Below, one piece after another: positions 1-13,100 of a stretch of DNA of 64,000 nt. How positions within the stretch are numbered: the stretch's first letter is position 1; every line of letters starts with the position of its first letter. The notes below the pieces were generated by a model that saw only the letters and a program-made list of their open reading frames with translations, made no database searches and was not told the origin of the DNA. The position numbers and the translations under genes are program-made. Source of the stretch: Hydractinia symbiolongicarpus (Eukaryota; Cnidaria; Hydrozoa; Anthoathecata; Hydractiniidae); the NCBI RefSeq assembly GCF_029227915.1, contig NC_079884.1, forward strand, positions 31,622,001-31,686,000. Direction: 5' to 3'.

Positions 1-50
1 TTTAATCGCCGGCAAACGAAAACCCGCGATTTCCCGTAAATCCCGGGCTT

Positions 51-253
51 GGCCCGTATAGTCGAATGTACACAAAGAAAGTACCCAGGGAGTAAACTCA
101 TTTCCCGAACGATTTTTTAAATTATTTTTTCACCACTAAAACGCATCAGACTTGTAGTTTTCAGAAATGTCTTCATTTTTGATGAGACGCTTAATGAAAG
201 TGGTTTAATCGCCGGCAAACGAAAACCCGCGACTTCCCGTAAATCCCGGATTC
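51..253 (+). repeat. Reference 203-bp satellite monomer
   Basis: One full unit counted from GGCCCGT to the base before the next GGCCCGT. In order it holds: GTATAGTC; a GTATAC-type palindrome in most copies (GTACAC here); AAAGAAAGTACCC; AGTAAACTCATTTCC; a T-rich tract ACGATTTTTTAAATTATTTTTT; CACCACTAAAACGCAT; GACTTGTAGTTTTC; a T-rich ATTTTTGATGAGACGCT; AATCGCCGGCAAACGAAAA; and CCCG repeats ending in GGGCTTGGCCC. The end can form a 5-bp-arm hairpin (CGGGC-TTG-GCCCG) and holds a CCCGGG palindrome. The period of 203 is not a multiple of three, so no reading frame can run through successive units. Confidence 0.95.
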
Positions 254-2569
254 GGCCCGTATAGTCAAAAGTATACAAAGAAAGTACCCAGGGAGTAAAC
301 TCATTTCCCGAACGATTTTTTAAATTATTTTTTCACCACTAAAACGCATGAGACTTGTAGTTTTCAGAAATGTTTTCATTTTTGATGATGCGCTTAATGA
401 AAGTGGTTTAATCGCCGGCAAACGAAAACCCGCGATTTCCCGTAAATCCCGGGCTTGGCCCGTATAGTCGAATGTATACAAAGAATGTACCCTGTGAGTA
501 AACTCATTTCCAAAACGATTTTTTAAATTATCTTTTCACCACCAAAACGCATGAGACTTGTAGCTTTCAAAAATGTTTTCATTTTTGATGAGACGCTGAA
601 TAAAAGAAGTTTAATCGCCGGCAAACGAAAACCCGCCATTTCCCGTAAACCCCAGACTCGGCCCGTATAGTCAAAAGTATACAAAGAAAGTACCCAGGAA
701 GTAAACTCATTTCCAAAACGATTTTTTAAATTATTATTTCACCACTAAAGCCCATGAGAGTTGTAGTTTTTAAAAATGTTTTCATTTTTGATGAGACACT
801 GAATAAAAGAAGTTTAATCGCCGGCAAACAAAAACCCGCCATTTCCCGTAAACCCCGGACTCGGCCTGTATAATCAAAAGTATACAAAGAAAGTACCCAG
901 GGAGTAAACTCATTTCCCGAACGATTTCTTAAATTCTTTTTGCACCACTAAAACGCATGAGACTTGTAGTTTTCAAAAATGTTTTCATTTTTGATGAGAC
1001 GCTGAATAAAAGAAGTTTAATCGCCGGCAAACGAAAACCTGCGATTTCCCGTAAATCCCGGACTAGGCCCGTATAGTCAAAAGTATACAAAGAAAGTACC
1101 CAGGGAGTAAACTCATTTCCCGAACGATTTCTTAAATTCTTTTTGCACCACTAAAACGCATGAGACTTGTAGTTTTCAAAAATGTTTTCACTTTTGATGA
1201 GACGCTGAATAAAAGAAGTTTAATCGCCGGCAAACGAAAACCCGCGACTTCCCGTAAATCCCGGATTCGGCCCGCATAGTCAAAAGTATACAAAGAAAGT
1301 ACCCAGGGAGTAAACTCATTTCCCGAACGATTTTTTAAATTATTTTTTCAACACTAAAACGCATGAGACTTGTAGTTTTTAGAAATGTTTTCATTTTTGA
1401 TGATGCGCTTAATGAAAGTGGTTTAATCGCCGGCAAACGAAAACCCGCGATTTCCCGTAAATCCCGGGCTTGGCCCGTATAGTCAAAAGTATACAAAGAA
1501 AGTACCCAGGGAGTAAACTCATTTCCCTAACGATTTTTTAAATTATTTTTTCACCACTAAAACGCATGAGACTTGTAGTTTCAAAAATGTTTTCATTTTT
1601 GATGAGACGCTGAATAAAAGAAGTTTAATCGCCGGCAAACGAAAACCCGCCATTTCCCGTAAACCCCGGACTCGGCCCGTATTGTCAAAAGGATACAAAG
1701 AAAGTACCCAGGGTGTAAACTCATTTCCGGAACGATTTTTTAAATTATTATTTCACCACTAAAGCCCATGAGACTTGTAGTTTTCAAAAATGTTTTCATT
1801 TTTGATGAGACGCTGAATAAAAGAAGTTTAATAGCCGGCAAACCAAAACCTGCGATTTCCCGTAAATCCCGGACTCGGCCCGTATAGTCAAAAGTATACA
1901 AAGAAAGTACCCAGGGAGTAAACTCATTTCTCAAACGATTTTTTAAATTATTATTTCACCACTAAAGCCCATGAGACTTGTAGTTTTTAAAAATGTTTTC
2001 ATTTTTGATGAGACGCTGAATAAAAGAAGTTTAATCGCCGGCAAACGAAAACCCGCAATTTCCCGTAAATCCCGACTCGGCCGTATAGTCAAAAGTATAC
2101 AAAGAAAGTACCCAGGGAGTAAACTCATTTCCCGAACGATTTTTTAAATTATTTTTTCACCACTAAAACGCATCAGACTTGTAGTTTTCAGAAATGTCTT
2201 CATTTTTGGTGAGACGCTTAATGAAAGTGGTTTAATCGCCGGCAAAGCAAAACCGGCGATTTCCCGTAAATCCCGGGCTTGGCCCGTATAGTCGAATGTA
2301 TACAAAGAAAGTACCCTGTGAGTAAACTCATTTCCCGAACGATTTTTTAAATCATTTTTTCACCATTAAAACGCATGAGACTTGTAGTTTTCAAAAATGT
2401 TTTCATTTTTGATGAGACGCTTAATGAAAGTGGATTAATCGCCGGCAAACGAAAAGCTGCGATTTCCCGTAAATCCCGGGCTTGGCCCGTATAGTCGAAT
2501 TTATACAAAGAAAGTACCCTGTAAGTAAACTCATTTCCCGAACGATTTTTTAAATTATTTTTTCACCAC

Positions 2570-4191
2570 TAAAACGCATGAGACTTGTAGTTTTCAGAAA
2601 TGTTTTCATTTTTGATGAGACGCCTAATGAAAGAAGTTTAATCGCGGCAAACGAAACCCCCCAATTTTCCGTAAATCCCGGGCTTGGCCTGTATAGTCGA
2701 ATGTATACAAAGAAAGTACCCTGTGAGTAAACTCATTTCCCAAACGATTTTTTAAATTATTTTTTCAGCACTAAAACGCATGAGACTTGTAGTTTTCAGA
2801 AATGTTTTCATTTTTGATGAGACGCTTAATGAAAGTGGATTAATAGCCGGCAAACGAAAAACCGCGATTTCCCGTAAATCCCGGGCTTGGCCCGTATAGT
2901 AGAATGTATACAAAGAAAGTACCCTGTGAGTAAACTCATTTCCAAAACGATTTTTTAAATTATCTTTTCACCACTAAAATGCATGAGACTTTTAGTTTTC
3001 AAAAATGTTTTCATTTTTGATTAGACACTGAATAAAAGAAGTTTAATCACCGGCAAACGAAAACCCGCCATTTCCCGTAAATCCCGAGCTTCGCCCGTAT
3101 AGTCAAAGGTATACAAAGAAAGTACCCAGGGGATAAACTCATTTCCTGAACGATTTTTTATATTATTTTTTCACCACTAAAACGCCTGAGACTTGTAGTT
3201 TTCAGAAATGTGTTCATTTTTGATGAGACGCTTAATGAAAGAGGTTTAATCGCCGGCAAACGAAAACCAGCGATTTCCCGTAAATCCCGGGCTTGGCCCG
3301 TATAGTCGAATGTATACAAAGAAAGTACCCTGTGAGTAAACTCATTTCCAAAACGATTTTTTAAATTATCTTTTCACCACTAAAACGCATGAGACTTGTA
3401 GTTTTTAGAAATGTTTTCATTTTTGATGAGACGCCTAATGAAAGAAGTTTAATCGCGGCAAACGAAACCCCCCAATTTTCCGTAAATCCCGGGCTTGGCC
3501 TGTATAGTCGAATGTATACAAAGAAAGTACCCTGTGAGTAAACTCATTTCCCAAACGATTTTTTAAATTATTTTTTCAGCACTAAAACGCATGAGACTTG
3601 TAGTTTTCAGAAATGTTTTCATTTTTGATGAGACGCTTAATGAAAGTGGATTAATCGCCGGCAAACGAAAAACCGCGATTTCCCGTAAATCCCGGGCTTG
3701 GCCCGTATAGTCGAATGTATACAAAGAAAGTACCCTGTGAGTAAACTCATTTCCAAAACGATTTTTTAAATTATCTTTTCACCACTAAAATGCATGAGAC
3801 TTTTAGTTTTCAAAAATTTTTTCATTTTTGATTAGACACTGAATAAAAGAAGTTTAATCACCGGCAAACGAAAACCCGCCATTTCCCGTAAATCCCGAGC
3901 TTGGCCCGTATAGTCAAAGGTATACAAAGAAAGTACCCAGTGGATAAACTCATTTCCTGAACGATTTTTTATATTATTTTTTCACCACTAAAACGCCTGA
4001 GACTTGTAGTTTTCAGAAATGTGTTCATTTTTGATGAGACGCTTAATGAAAGAGGTTTAATCGCCGGCAAACGAAAACCAGCGATTTCCCGTAAATCCCG
4101 GGCTTGGCCCGTATAGTCGAATGTATACAAAGAAAGTACCCTGTGAGTAAACTCATTTCCAAAACGATTTTTTAAATTATCTTTTCACCAC
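2570..4191. repeat. 4-monomer (811 bp) tandem duplication
   Basis: Two adjacent copies of a four-monomer block. Private variants recur at 811-bp spacing: CGCCTAATGA followed by ATCGCGGCAAACG and a CCCCCCAATTTTCC stretch at 2621 and again at 3432; TTTTTTCAGCAC instead of TTTTTTCACCAC after each; and a GTGTTCATTTTTG variant later in each copy. Copies differ by only a few bases. Block edges are approximate because neighbouring monomers are themselves similar. Confidence 0.85.
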
Positions 4192-5394
4192 TAAAACGCA
4201 TGAGACTTGTAGTTTTCAAAAATGTTTTCATTTTTGATGAGACGCTGAATCAAGGAAGTTTAATCGCCGGCAAACGAAAACCCGCCATTTCCTGTTAACC
4301 CCGGGCTTGGCCCGTATAGTCAAAAGTATACAAAGAAAGTACCCGGGGTGTAAATTCATTTCCCGTACGATTTTTTAAATTATTATTTCACCACTAAAAC
4401 GCATGAGACTTGTAGTTTTCAAAAATGTTTTCATTTTTGATGGGACGCTGAATAAAAGAAGTTTAATCGCCGGCAAACGAAAACCCGCGATTTCCCGTAA
4501 ATCCCGGACTCGGCCCGTATAGTCAAAAGTATACAAAGAAAGTACCCAGGGAGTAAACTCATTTTCCGAACGATTTTTTAAATTATTTTTCCACCACTAA
4601 AACGCATGAGACTTGCAGTTTTAAAAAATGTTTTCATTTTTGGTGAGACGCTTAATGAAAGAGGTTTAATCGCCGGCAAACGAAAACCAGCGATTTCCCC
4701 TAAATCCCGGGCTTGGCCCGTGTTGTCGAATGTATACAAAGAAAGTACCCAGGGAGTAAACTCATTTCCCAAACGATTTTTTAAATTATTACTTCACCAC
4801 TATAGCCCATGAGACTTGTATTTTTTAAAAATGTTTTTATTTTTGATGAGACGCTGAATAAAAGAAGTTTAATCACCGCCAAACGAAAACCCGCGATTTC
4901 CCGTAAATCCCGACTCGGCCCGTATAGTCAAAAGTATACAAAGAAAGTACCCAGGGAGTAAACTCATTTCCTGAACGATTTTTTAAATTATTTTTTCACC
5001 ACTAAAACGCATGAGACTTGTAGTTTTCAGAAATGTTTTCATATTTGATGAGACGCTTAATGAAAGTGGCTTAATCGCCGGCAAACGAAAACCCGCAAAT
5101 TCCCGTAAATCCCGGGCTTGGCCCGTATAGTCGAATGTATACAAAAAAAGTACCCGGTGAGTAAACTCATTTCCAAAACGATTTTTTAAATTATCTTTTT
5201 ACCACTAAAACGCATGAGACTTGTAGTTCTCAAAAATGTTCTCATTTTTGATTAGACACTGAATAAAAGAAGTTTAATCACCGGCAAACGAAAACCTGCC
5301 ATTTTCCGCAAATTCCGGGCTTGGCCCGTATAGTCAAAAGTATACAAAGAAAGTACCCAGGGAGTAAACTCATTTCCCGAACGATTTTTTATAT

Positions 5395-6615
5395 TATTTT
5401 TTCACCACTAAAACGCATGAGACTTGTAGTTTTCAAAAATGTTTTCATTTTTGAAGGGACGCTGAATAAAAGAAGTTTAATCGCCGGCAAACGAAAACCC
5501 GCGATTTCCCGTAAATCCCGGACTCGGCCCGTATAGTCAAAAGTATACAAAGAAAGTACCCAGGGAGTAAACTCATTTTCCGAACGATTTTTTAAATTAT
5601 TTTTTCACCACTAAAACGCATGAGACTTGTAGTTTTCAAAAATGTTTTCATTTTTGATGAGACGCTTAATGAAAGAGGTTTAATCGCCGGCAAACGAAAA
5701 CCAGCGATTTCCCCTAAATCCCGGGCTTGGCCCGTGTAGTCGAATGTATACAAAGAAAGTGCCCAGGGAGTAAACTCATTTCCCGAACGATTTTTTATTT
5801 TTTTTTTTCACCACTAAAGCCCATGAGACTTGTAGTTTTTAAAAATGTTTTCATTTCTGATGAGCGCTGAATAAAAGAAGTTTAATCGCCGGCAAACGAA
5901 AACCCGCCATTTCCCGCAAATCCCGGGCTTGGCCCGTATAGTCAAAAGTATACAGAGAGAGTACACAGGGAGTAAACTGATTTCCCAAACGATTTTTTAT
6001 ATTATTTTTTCACCACTAAAACGCATGAGACTTGTAGTTTTCAAAAATGTTTTCATTTTTGAAGGGACGCTGAATAAAAGAAGTTTAATCGCCGGCAAAC
6101 GAAAACCCGCGATTTCCCGTAAATCCCGGACTCGGCCCGTATAGTCAAAAGTATACAAAGAAAGTACCCAGGGAGTAAACTCATTTTCCGAACGATTTTT
6201 TAAATTATTTTTTCACCACTAAAACGCATGAGACTTGTAGTTTTCAAAAATGTTTTCATTTTTGATGAGACGCTTAATGAAAGAGGTTTAATCGCCGGCA
6301 AACGAAAACCAGCGATTTCCCCTAAATCCCGGGCTTGGCCCGTGTAGTCGAATGTATACAAAGAAAGTGCCCAGGGAGTAAACTCATTTCCCGAACGATT
6401 TTTTATTTTTTTTTTTCACCACTAAAGCCCATGAGACTTGTAGTTTTTAAAAATGTTTTCATTTCTGATGAGCGCTGAATAAAAGAAGTTTAATCGCCGG
6501 CAAACGAAAACCCGCCATTTCCCGCAAATCCCGGGCTTGGCCCGTATAGTCAAAAGTATACAGAGAGAGTACACAGGGAGTAAACTGATTTCCCAAACGA
6601 TTTTTTATATTATTT
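5395..6615. repeat. 3-monomer (608 bp) higher-order repeat, two copies
   Basis: Two consecutive, nearly identical 608-bp blocks. Shared private marks are GAAGGGACGCTG (instead of GATGGGACGCTG), GTGCCCAGGGAG, a TTTTTTATTTTTTTTTTTCACC tract and TTTCTGATGAGCGCTG. The second copy stops matching near 6630, where CAGAAATG replaces CAAAAATG. The block is nested inside the larger 9-monomer organisation that follows. Confidence 0.85.
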
Positions 6616-9600
6616 TTTCACCACTAAAACGCATGAGACTTGTAGTTTTCAGAAATGTTTTCACTTTTGATGAGACGCTTAATGAAATTGGTTTAATCGC
6701 CGGCAAAGAAAAACCCGCGATTTCCCGTAAATCCCGGGCTTGGCCCGTATAGTCGAATGTATACAAAGAAAGTACCCAGGGAGTAATCTCATTTCCCGAA
6801 CGATTTTGTATTTTTTTTTCACCACTAAAGCCCATGAGACTTGTAGTTTTTAAAAATGTTTTCATTTTTGATGAGCGCTGAATAAAAGAAGTTTAATCGC
6901 CGGCAAACGAAAACCCGGCATTTCCCGTAAATCCCGGGCTTGGCCCGTATAGTCAAAAGTATACAGAGAGAGTACACAGGGAGTAAACTCATTTCCCAAA
7001 CGATTTTTTATCTTATGTTTTCACCACTAAAACGCATGAGACTTGTAGTTTTCAGAAATGTTTTCACTTTTGATGAGACGCTTAATGAAAGTGGTTTAAT
7101 CGCCGGCAAAGGAAAACCCGCGATTTCCCGTAAATCCCGGGCTTGGCCCGTATAGTCGAATGTATACAAAGAAAGTACCCTGTGAGTAAACTCATTTCCA
7201 AAACGATTTTTTAAATTATCTTTTCACCACTAAAACGCATGAGACTTGTAGTTTTCAAAAATGTTTTCATTTTTGATGAGACGCTGAATAAAAGAAGTTT
7301 AATCGCCGGCAAACGAAAACCCGCCATTTCCTGTAAACCCCGGGCTTGGCCCGTATAGTCAAAAGTATACAAAGAAAGTACCCGGGGTGTAAACTCATTC
7401 CCGAACGATTTTTTAAATTATTATTTCACCACTAAAGCCCATGAGACTTGTAGTGTTTAAAAAAGTTTTCCTTTTTGATGAGACGCTTAATGATAGTGGC
7501 TTAACCGCCGGCAAACGAAAACCCGCGATTTCCCGTAAATCCCGGGCTTGGCCCGTATAGTCGAATGTATACAAAGAAAGTACCCTGTGAGTAAACTCAT
7601 TTCCAAAACGATTTTTTAAATTATCTTTTCACCACTAAAACGCATGAGACTTGTAGTTTTCAAAAATGTTTTCATTTTTGATTAGACACTGAATAAAAGA
7701 AGTTTAATCACCGGCAAACGAAAACCCGCCATTTCCCGCAAATCCCGGGCTTGGCCCGTATAGTCAAAAGTATACAAAGGAAGTACCCAGGGAGTAAACT
7801 CATTTCCCAAACGATTTTTTATATTATTTTTTCACCACTAAAACGCATGAGACTTGTAGTTTTCAAAAATGTTTTCATTTTTGATGGGACGCTGAATAAA
7901 AGAAGTTTAATCGCCGGCAAACGAAAACCCGCGATTTCCCGTAAATCCCGGACTCGGCCCGTATAGTCAAAAGTATACAAAGAAAGTACCCAGGAAGTAA
8001 ACTCATTTTCCGAACGATTTTTTAAATTATTTTTTCACCACTAAAACGCATGAGACTTGTAGTTTTCAAAAATGTTTTCATTTTTGATGAGACGCTTAAT
8101 GAAAGAGGTTTAATCGCCGGCAAACGAAAACCAGCGATTTCTCCTAAATCCCGGGCTTGGCCCGTGTAGTCGAATGTATACAAAGAAAGTACCCAGGGAG
8201 TAAACTCATTTCCCGAACGATTTTTTATTTTTTTTTTTCACCACTAAAGCCCATGAGACTTGTAGTTTTTAAAAATGTTTTCATTTCTGATGAGCGCTGA
8301 ATAAAAGAAGTTTAATCGCCGGCAAACGAAAACCCGCCATTTCCCGCAAATCCCGGGCTTGGCCCGTATAGTCAAAAGTATACAGAGAGAGTACACAGGG
8401 AGTAAACTGATTTCCCAAACGATTTTTTATATTATTTTTTCACCACTAAAACGCATGAGACTTGTAGTTTTCAGAAATGTTTTCACTTTTGATGAGACGC
8501 TTAATGAAATTGGTTTAATCGCCGGCAAAGAAAAACCCGCGATTTCCCGTAAATCCCGGGCTTGGCCCGTATAGTCGAATGTATACAAAGAAAGTACCCA
8601 GGGAGTAATCTCATTTCCCGAACGATTTTGTATTTTTTTTTTCACCACTAAAGCCCATGAGACTTGTAGTTTTTAAAAATGTTTTCATTTTTGATGAGCG
8701 CTGAATAAAAGAAGTTTAATTGCCGGCAAACGAAAACCCGCCATTTCCCGTAAATCCCGGGCTTGGCCCGTATAGTCAAAAGTATACAGAGAGAGTACAC
8801 AGGGAGTAAACTCATTTCCCAAACGATTTTTTATCTTATGTTTTCACCACTAAAACGCATGAGACTTGTAGTTTTCAGAAATGTTTTCACTTTTGATGAG
8901 ACGCTTAATGAAAGTGGTTTAATCGCCGGCAAAGGAAAACCCGCGATTTCCCGTAAATCCCGGGCTTGGCCCGTATAGTCGAATGTATACAAAGAAAGTA
9001 CCCTGTGAGTAAACTCATTTCCAAAACGATTTTTTAAATTATCTTTTCACCACTAAAACGCATGAGACTTGTAGTTTTCAAAAATGTTTTCATTTTTGAT
9101 GAGACGCTGAATAAAAGAAGTTTAATCGCCGGCAAACGAAAACCCGCCATTTCCTGTAAACCCCGGGCTTGGCCCGTATAGTCAAAAGTATACAAAGAAA
9201 GTACCCGGGGTGTAAACTCATTCCCGAACGATTTTTTAAATTATTATTTCACCACTAAAGCCCATGAGACTTGTAGTGTTTAAAAAAGTTTTCCTTTTTG
9301 ATGAGACGCTTAATGATAGTGGCTTAACCGCCCGCAAACGAAAACCCGCGATTTCCCGTAAATCCCGGGCTTGGCCCGTATAGTCGAATGTATACAAAGA
9401 AAGTACCCTGTGAGTAAACTCATTTCCAAAACGATTTTTTAAATTATCTTTTCACCACTAAAACGCATGAGACTTGTAGTTTTCAAAAATGTTTTCATTT
9501 TTGATTAGACACTGAATAAAAGAAGTTTAATCACCGGCAAACGAAAACCCGCCATTTCCCGCAAATCCCGGGCTTGGCCCGTATAGTCAAAAGTATACAA

Positions 9601-11397
9601 AGAAAGTACCCAGGGAGTAAACTCATTTCCCAAACGATTTTTTATATTATTTTTTCACCACTAAAACGCATGAGACTTGTAGTTTTCAAAAATGTTTTCA
9701 TTTTTGATGGGACGCTGAATAAAAGAAGTTTAATCGCCGGCAAACGAAAACCCGCGATTTCCCGTAAATCCCGGACTCGGCCCGTATAGTCAAAAGTATA
9801 CAAAGAAAGTACCCAGGAAGTAAACTCATTTTCCGAACGATTTTTTAAATTATTTTTTCACCACTAAAACGCATGAGACTTGTAGTTTTCAAAAATGTTT
9901 TCATTTTTGATGAGACGCTTAATGAAAGAGGTTTAATCGCCGGCAAACGAAAACCAGCGATTTCTCCTAAATCCCGGGCTTGGCCCGTGTAGTCGAATGT
10001 ATACAAAGAAAGTACCCAGGGAGTAAACTCATTTCCCGAACGATTTTTTTTTTTTTTTTTCACCACTAAAGCCCATGAGACTTGTAGTTTTTAAAAATGT
10101 TTTCATTTCTGATGAGCGCTGAATAAAAGAAGTTTAATCGCCGGCAAACGAAAACCCGCCATTTCCCGTAAATCCCGGGCTTGGCCCGTATAGTCAAAAG
10201 TATACAGAGAGAGTACACAGGGAGTAAACTCATTTCCCAAACGATTTTTTATATTATGTTTTCACCACTAAAACGCATGAGACTTGTAGTTTTCAGAAAT
10301 GTTTTCACTTTTGATGAGACGCTTAATGAAAGTGGTTTAATCGCCGGCAAAGAAAAACCCGCGATTTACCGTAAATCCCGGGCTTGGCCCGTATAGTCGA
10401 ATGTATACAAAGAAAGTACCCTGTGAGTAAACTCATTTCCAAAACGATTTTTTAAATTATCTTTTCACCACTAAAGCCCATGAGACTTGTAGTTTTTAAA
10501 AATGTTTTCATTTCTGATGAGCGCTGAATAAAAGAAGTTTAATCGCCGGCAAACGAAAACCCGCCATTTCCCGTAAATCCTGGGCTTGGCCCGTATAGTC
10601 AAAAGTATACAGAGAGAGTACACAGGGAGTAAACTCATTTCCCAAACGATTTTTTATATTATGTTTTCACCACTAAAACGCATGAGACTTGTAGTTTTTA
10701 AAAATGTTTTCCTTTTTGATGAGACGCTAAATAAAAGAAGTGTAATCGCCGGCAAACGAAAACCCTCGACTTCCCGTAAATCTCGGACTCGGCCCGTATA
10801 GTCAAAAGTATACAAAGAAAGTGCCCAGGGAGTAAACTCATTTCCCGAACGATTTTTTAAATTATCTTTTCACCACTAAAACGCATGAGACTTGTAGTTT
10901 TCAAAAATGTTTTCATTTTTGACTGGACACTGAATAAAAGAAGTTTAATCACTGGCAAACGAAAACCCGCCATTTCCCGTAAATCCCGGGCTTGGCCCGT
11001 ATAATCAAAAGTATACAGAGAGAGTACCCAGGGAGTAAACTCATTTCCCGAACGATTTTTTATATTATTTTTTCACCACTAAAGCCCATGAGACTTGTAG
11101 TTTTTAAAAATGTTTTCCTTTTTGATGAGACGCTTAATGAAAGTGGCTTAACCGCCGGCAAACGAAAACCCGCGATTTCCCGTAAATCCTGGGCTTGGCC
11201 CGTATAGTGGAATGTTTACAAAGAAAGTACCCTGTGAGTAAACTCATTTCCAAAACGATTTTTTAAATTATCTTTTCACCACTAAAACGCATGAGACTTG
11301 TAGTTTTCAAAAATGTTTTCATTTTTGATTAGACACTGAATAAAAGAAGTTTAATCACCGGCAAACGAAAACCCGCCATTTCCCGCAAATCCCGGGC
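5929..11397. repeat. 9-monomer (about 1822 bp) higher-order repeat, about three copies
   Basis: Markers repeat at 1822-1823 bp: GAGTAATCTC at 6781 and 8603; TAGTGTTTAAAAAAG at 7451 and 9273; TACAGAGAGAGTACACAGGG-type monomers at 5929, 7751 minus one variant, and 8359/10181. Copies one (5929-7750) and two (7751-9573) are almost identical. The third (9574-11397) keeps the period but several monomers are replaced by other subtypes, so it looks like a recombinant copy. Confidence 0.8.
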
Positions 11398-13100
11398 TTG
11401 GCCCGTATAGTCAAAAGTATACAAAGAAAGTACCCAGGGAGTAAACTCATTTCCCGAATGATTTTTTATATTATTTTTTCACCACTAAAACGCATGAGAC
11501 TTGTAGTTTTCAAAAATGTTTTCATTTTTGATGGGACGCTGAATAAAAAAAGTTTAATCGCCGGCAAACGAAAACCCGCGATTTCCCGTAAATCCCGGAC
11601 TCGGCCCGTATAGTCAAAAGTATACAAAGAAAGTACCCAGGGAGTAAACTCATTTTCCGAACGATTTTTTAAATTATTTTTTCACCACTAAAACGCATGA
11701 GACTTGTAGTTTTCAAAAATGTTTTCATTTTTGATGAGACGCTTAATGAAAGAGGTTTAATCGCCGGCAAACGAAAACCAGCGATTTCCCCTAAATCCCG
11801 GGCTTGGCCCGTGTAGTCGAATGTATACAAAGAAAGTACCCAGGGAGTAAACTCATTTCCCGAACGATTTTTTTGTTTTTTTTTTTCACCACTAAAGCCC
11901 ATGAGACTTGTAGTTTTTAAAAATGTTTTCATTTCTGATGAGCGCTGAATAAAAGAAGTTTAATCGCCGGCAAACGAAAACCCGCCATTTCCCGTAAATC
12001 CCGGGCTTGGCCCGTATAGTCAAAAGTATACAGAAAGAGTACACAGGGAGTAAACTCATTTCCCAAACGATTTTTTATATTATGTTTTCACCACTAAAAC
12101 GCATGAGACTTGTAGTTTTCATAAATGTTTTCACTTTTGATGAGACGCTTAATGAAATTGGTTTAATCGCCGGCAAAGGAAAACCTGCGATTTCCCGTAA
12201 ATCCCGGGCTTGGCCCGTATAGTCGATTGTATACAAAGAAAGTACCCAGGAAGTAAACTCATTTCCCGAACGATTTTGTATTTTTTTTTTCACCACTAAA
12301 GCCCATGAGACTTGTATTTTTAAAAATGTTTTCATTTTTGATGAGCGCTGAATAAAAGAAGTTTAATCGCCAGCAAACGAAAACCCGCCATTTCCCGTAA
12401 ATCCCGGGCTTGGCCCGTATAGTCAAAAGTATACAGAGAGAGTACACAGGGAGTAAACTCATTTCCCAAACGATTTTTTATATTATGTTTTCACCACTAA
12501 AACGCATGAGACTTGTAGTTTTCAGAAATGTTTTCACTTTTGATGAGACGCCTAATGAAAGTGGTTTAATCGCCGGCAAAGGAAAACCCGCGATTTCCCG
12601 TAAATCCCGGGCTTGGCCCGTATAGTCGAATGTATACAAAGAAAGTACCCTGTGAGTAAACTCATTTCCAAAACGATTTTTTAAATTATCTTTTCACCAC
12701 TAAAACGCATGAAACTTGTAGTTTTCAAAAATGTTTTCATTTTTGATGAGACGCTGAATAAAAGAAGTTTAATCGCCGGCAAACGAAAACCCGCCATTTC
12801 CTGTAAACCCCGGGCTTGGCCCGTATAGTCAAAAGTGTACAAAGAAAGTACCCGGGGTGTAAACTCATTTCCCGAACGATTTTTTAAATTATTATTTCAC
12901 CACTAAAGCCCATGAGACTTGTAGTTTTTAAAAATGTTTTCCTTTTTGATGAGACGCTAAATAAAAGAAGTTTAATCGCCGGCAAACGAAAACCCGCGAC
13001 TTCCCGTAAATCCCGGACTCGGCCCGTATAGTCAAAAGTATACAAAGAAAGTGCCCAGGGAGTAAACTCATTTCCCGAACGATTTTTTAAATTATCTTTT
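11300..13100. repeat. Block with a distant copy at 21.0-22.9 kb (offset about 9727 bp)
   Basis: The monomer order here is repeated about 9.73 kb downstream. Matching monomer starts are 11398/21125, 12007/21734 and 12410/22136. The copies share the odd T-tract broken by G (TTTTTTGTTTT here, TTTTTTGTTGTTTT there), the GATTAGACACTG then GATGGGACGCTG order, and the CGATTTTGTATTTTTTTTTC monomer. This is a dispersed duplication inside the array rather than an adjacent one. Confidence 0.75.
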
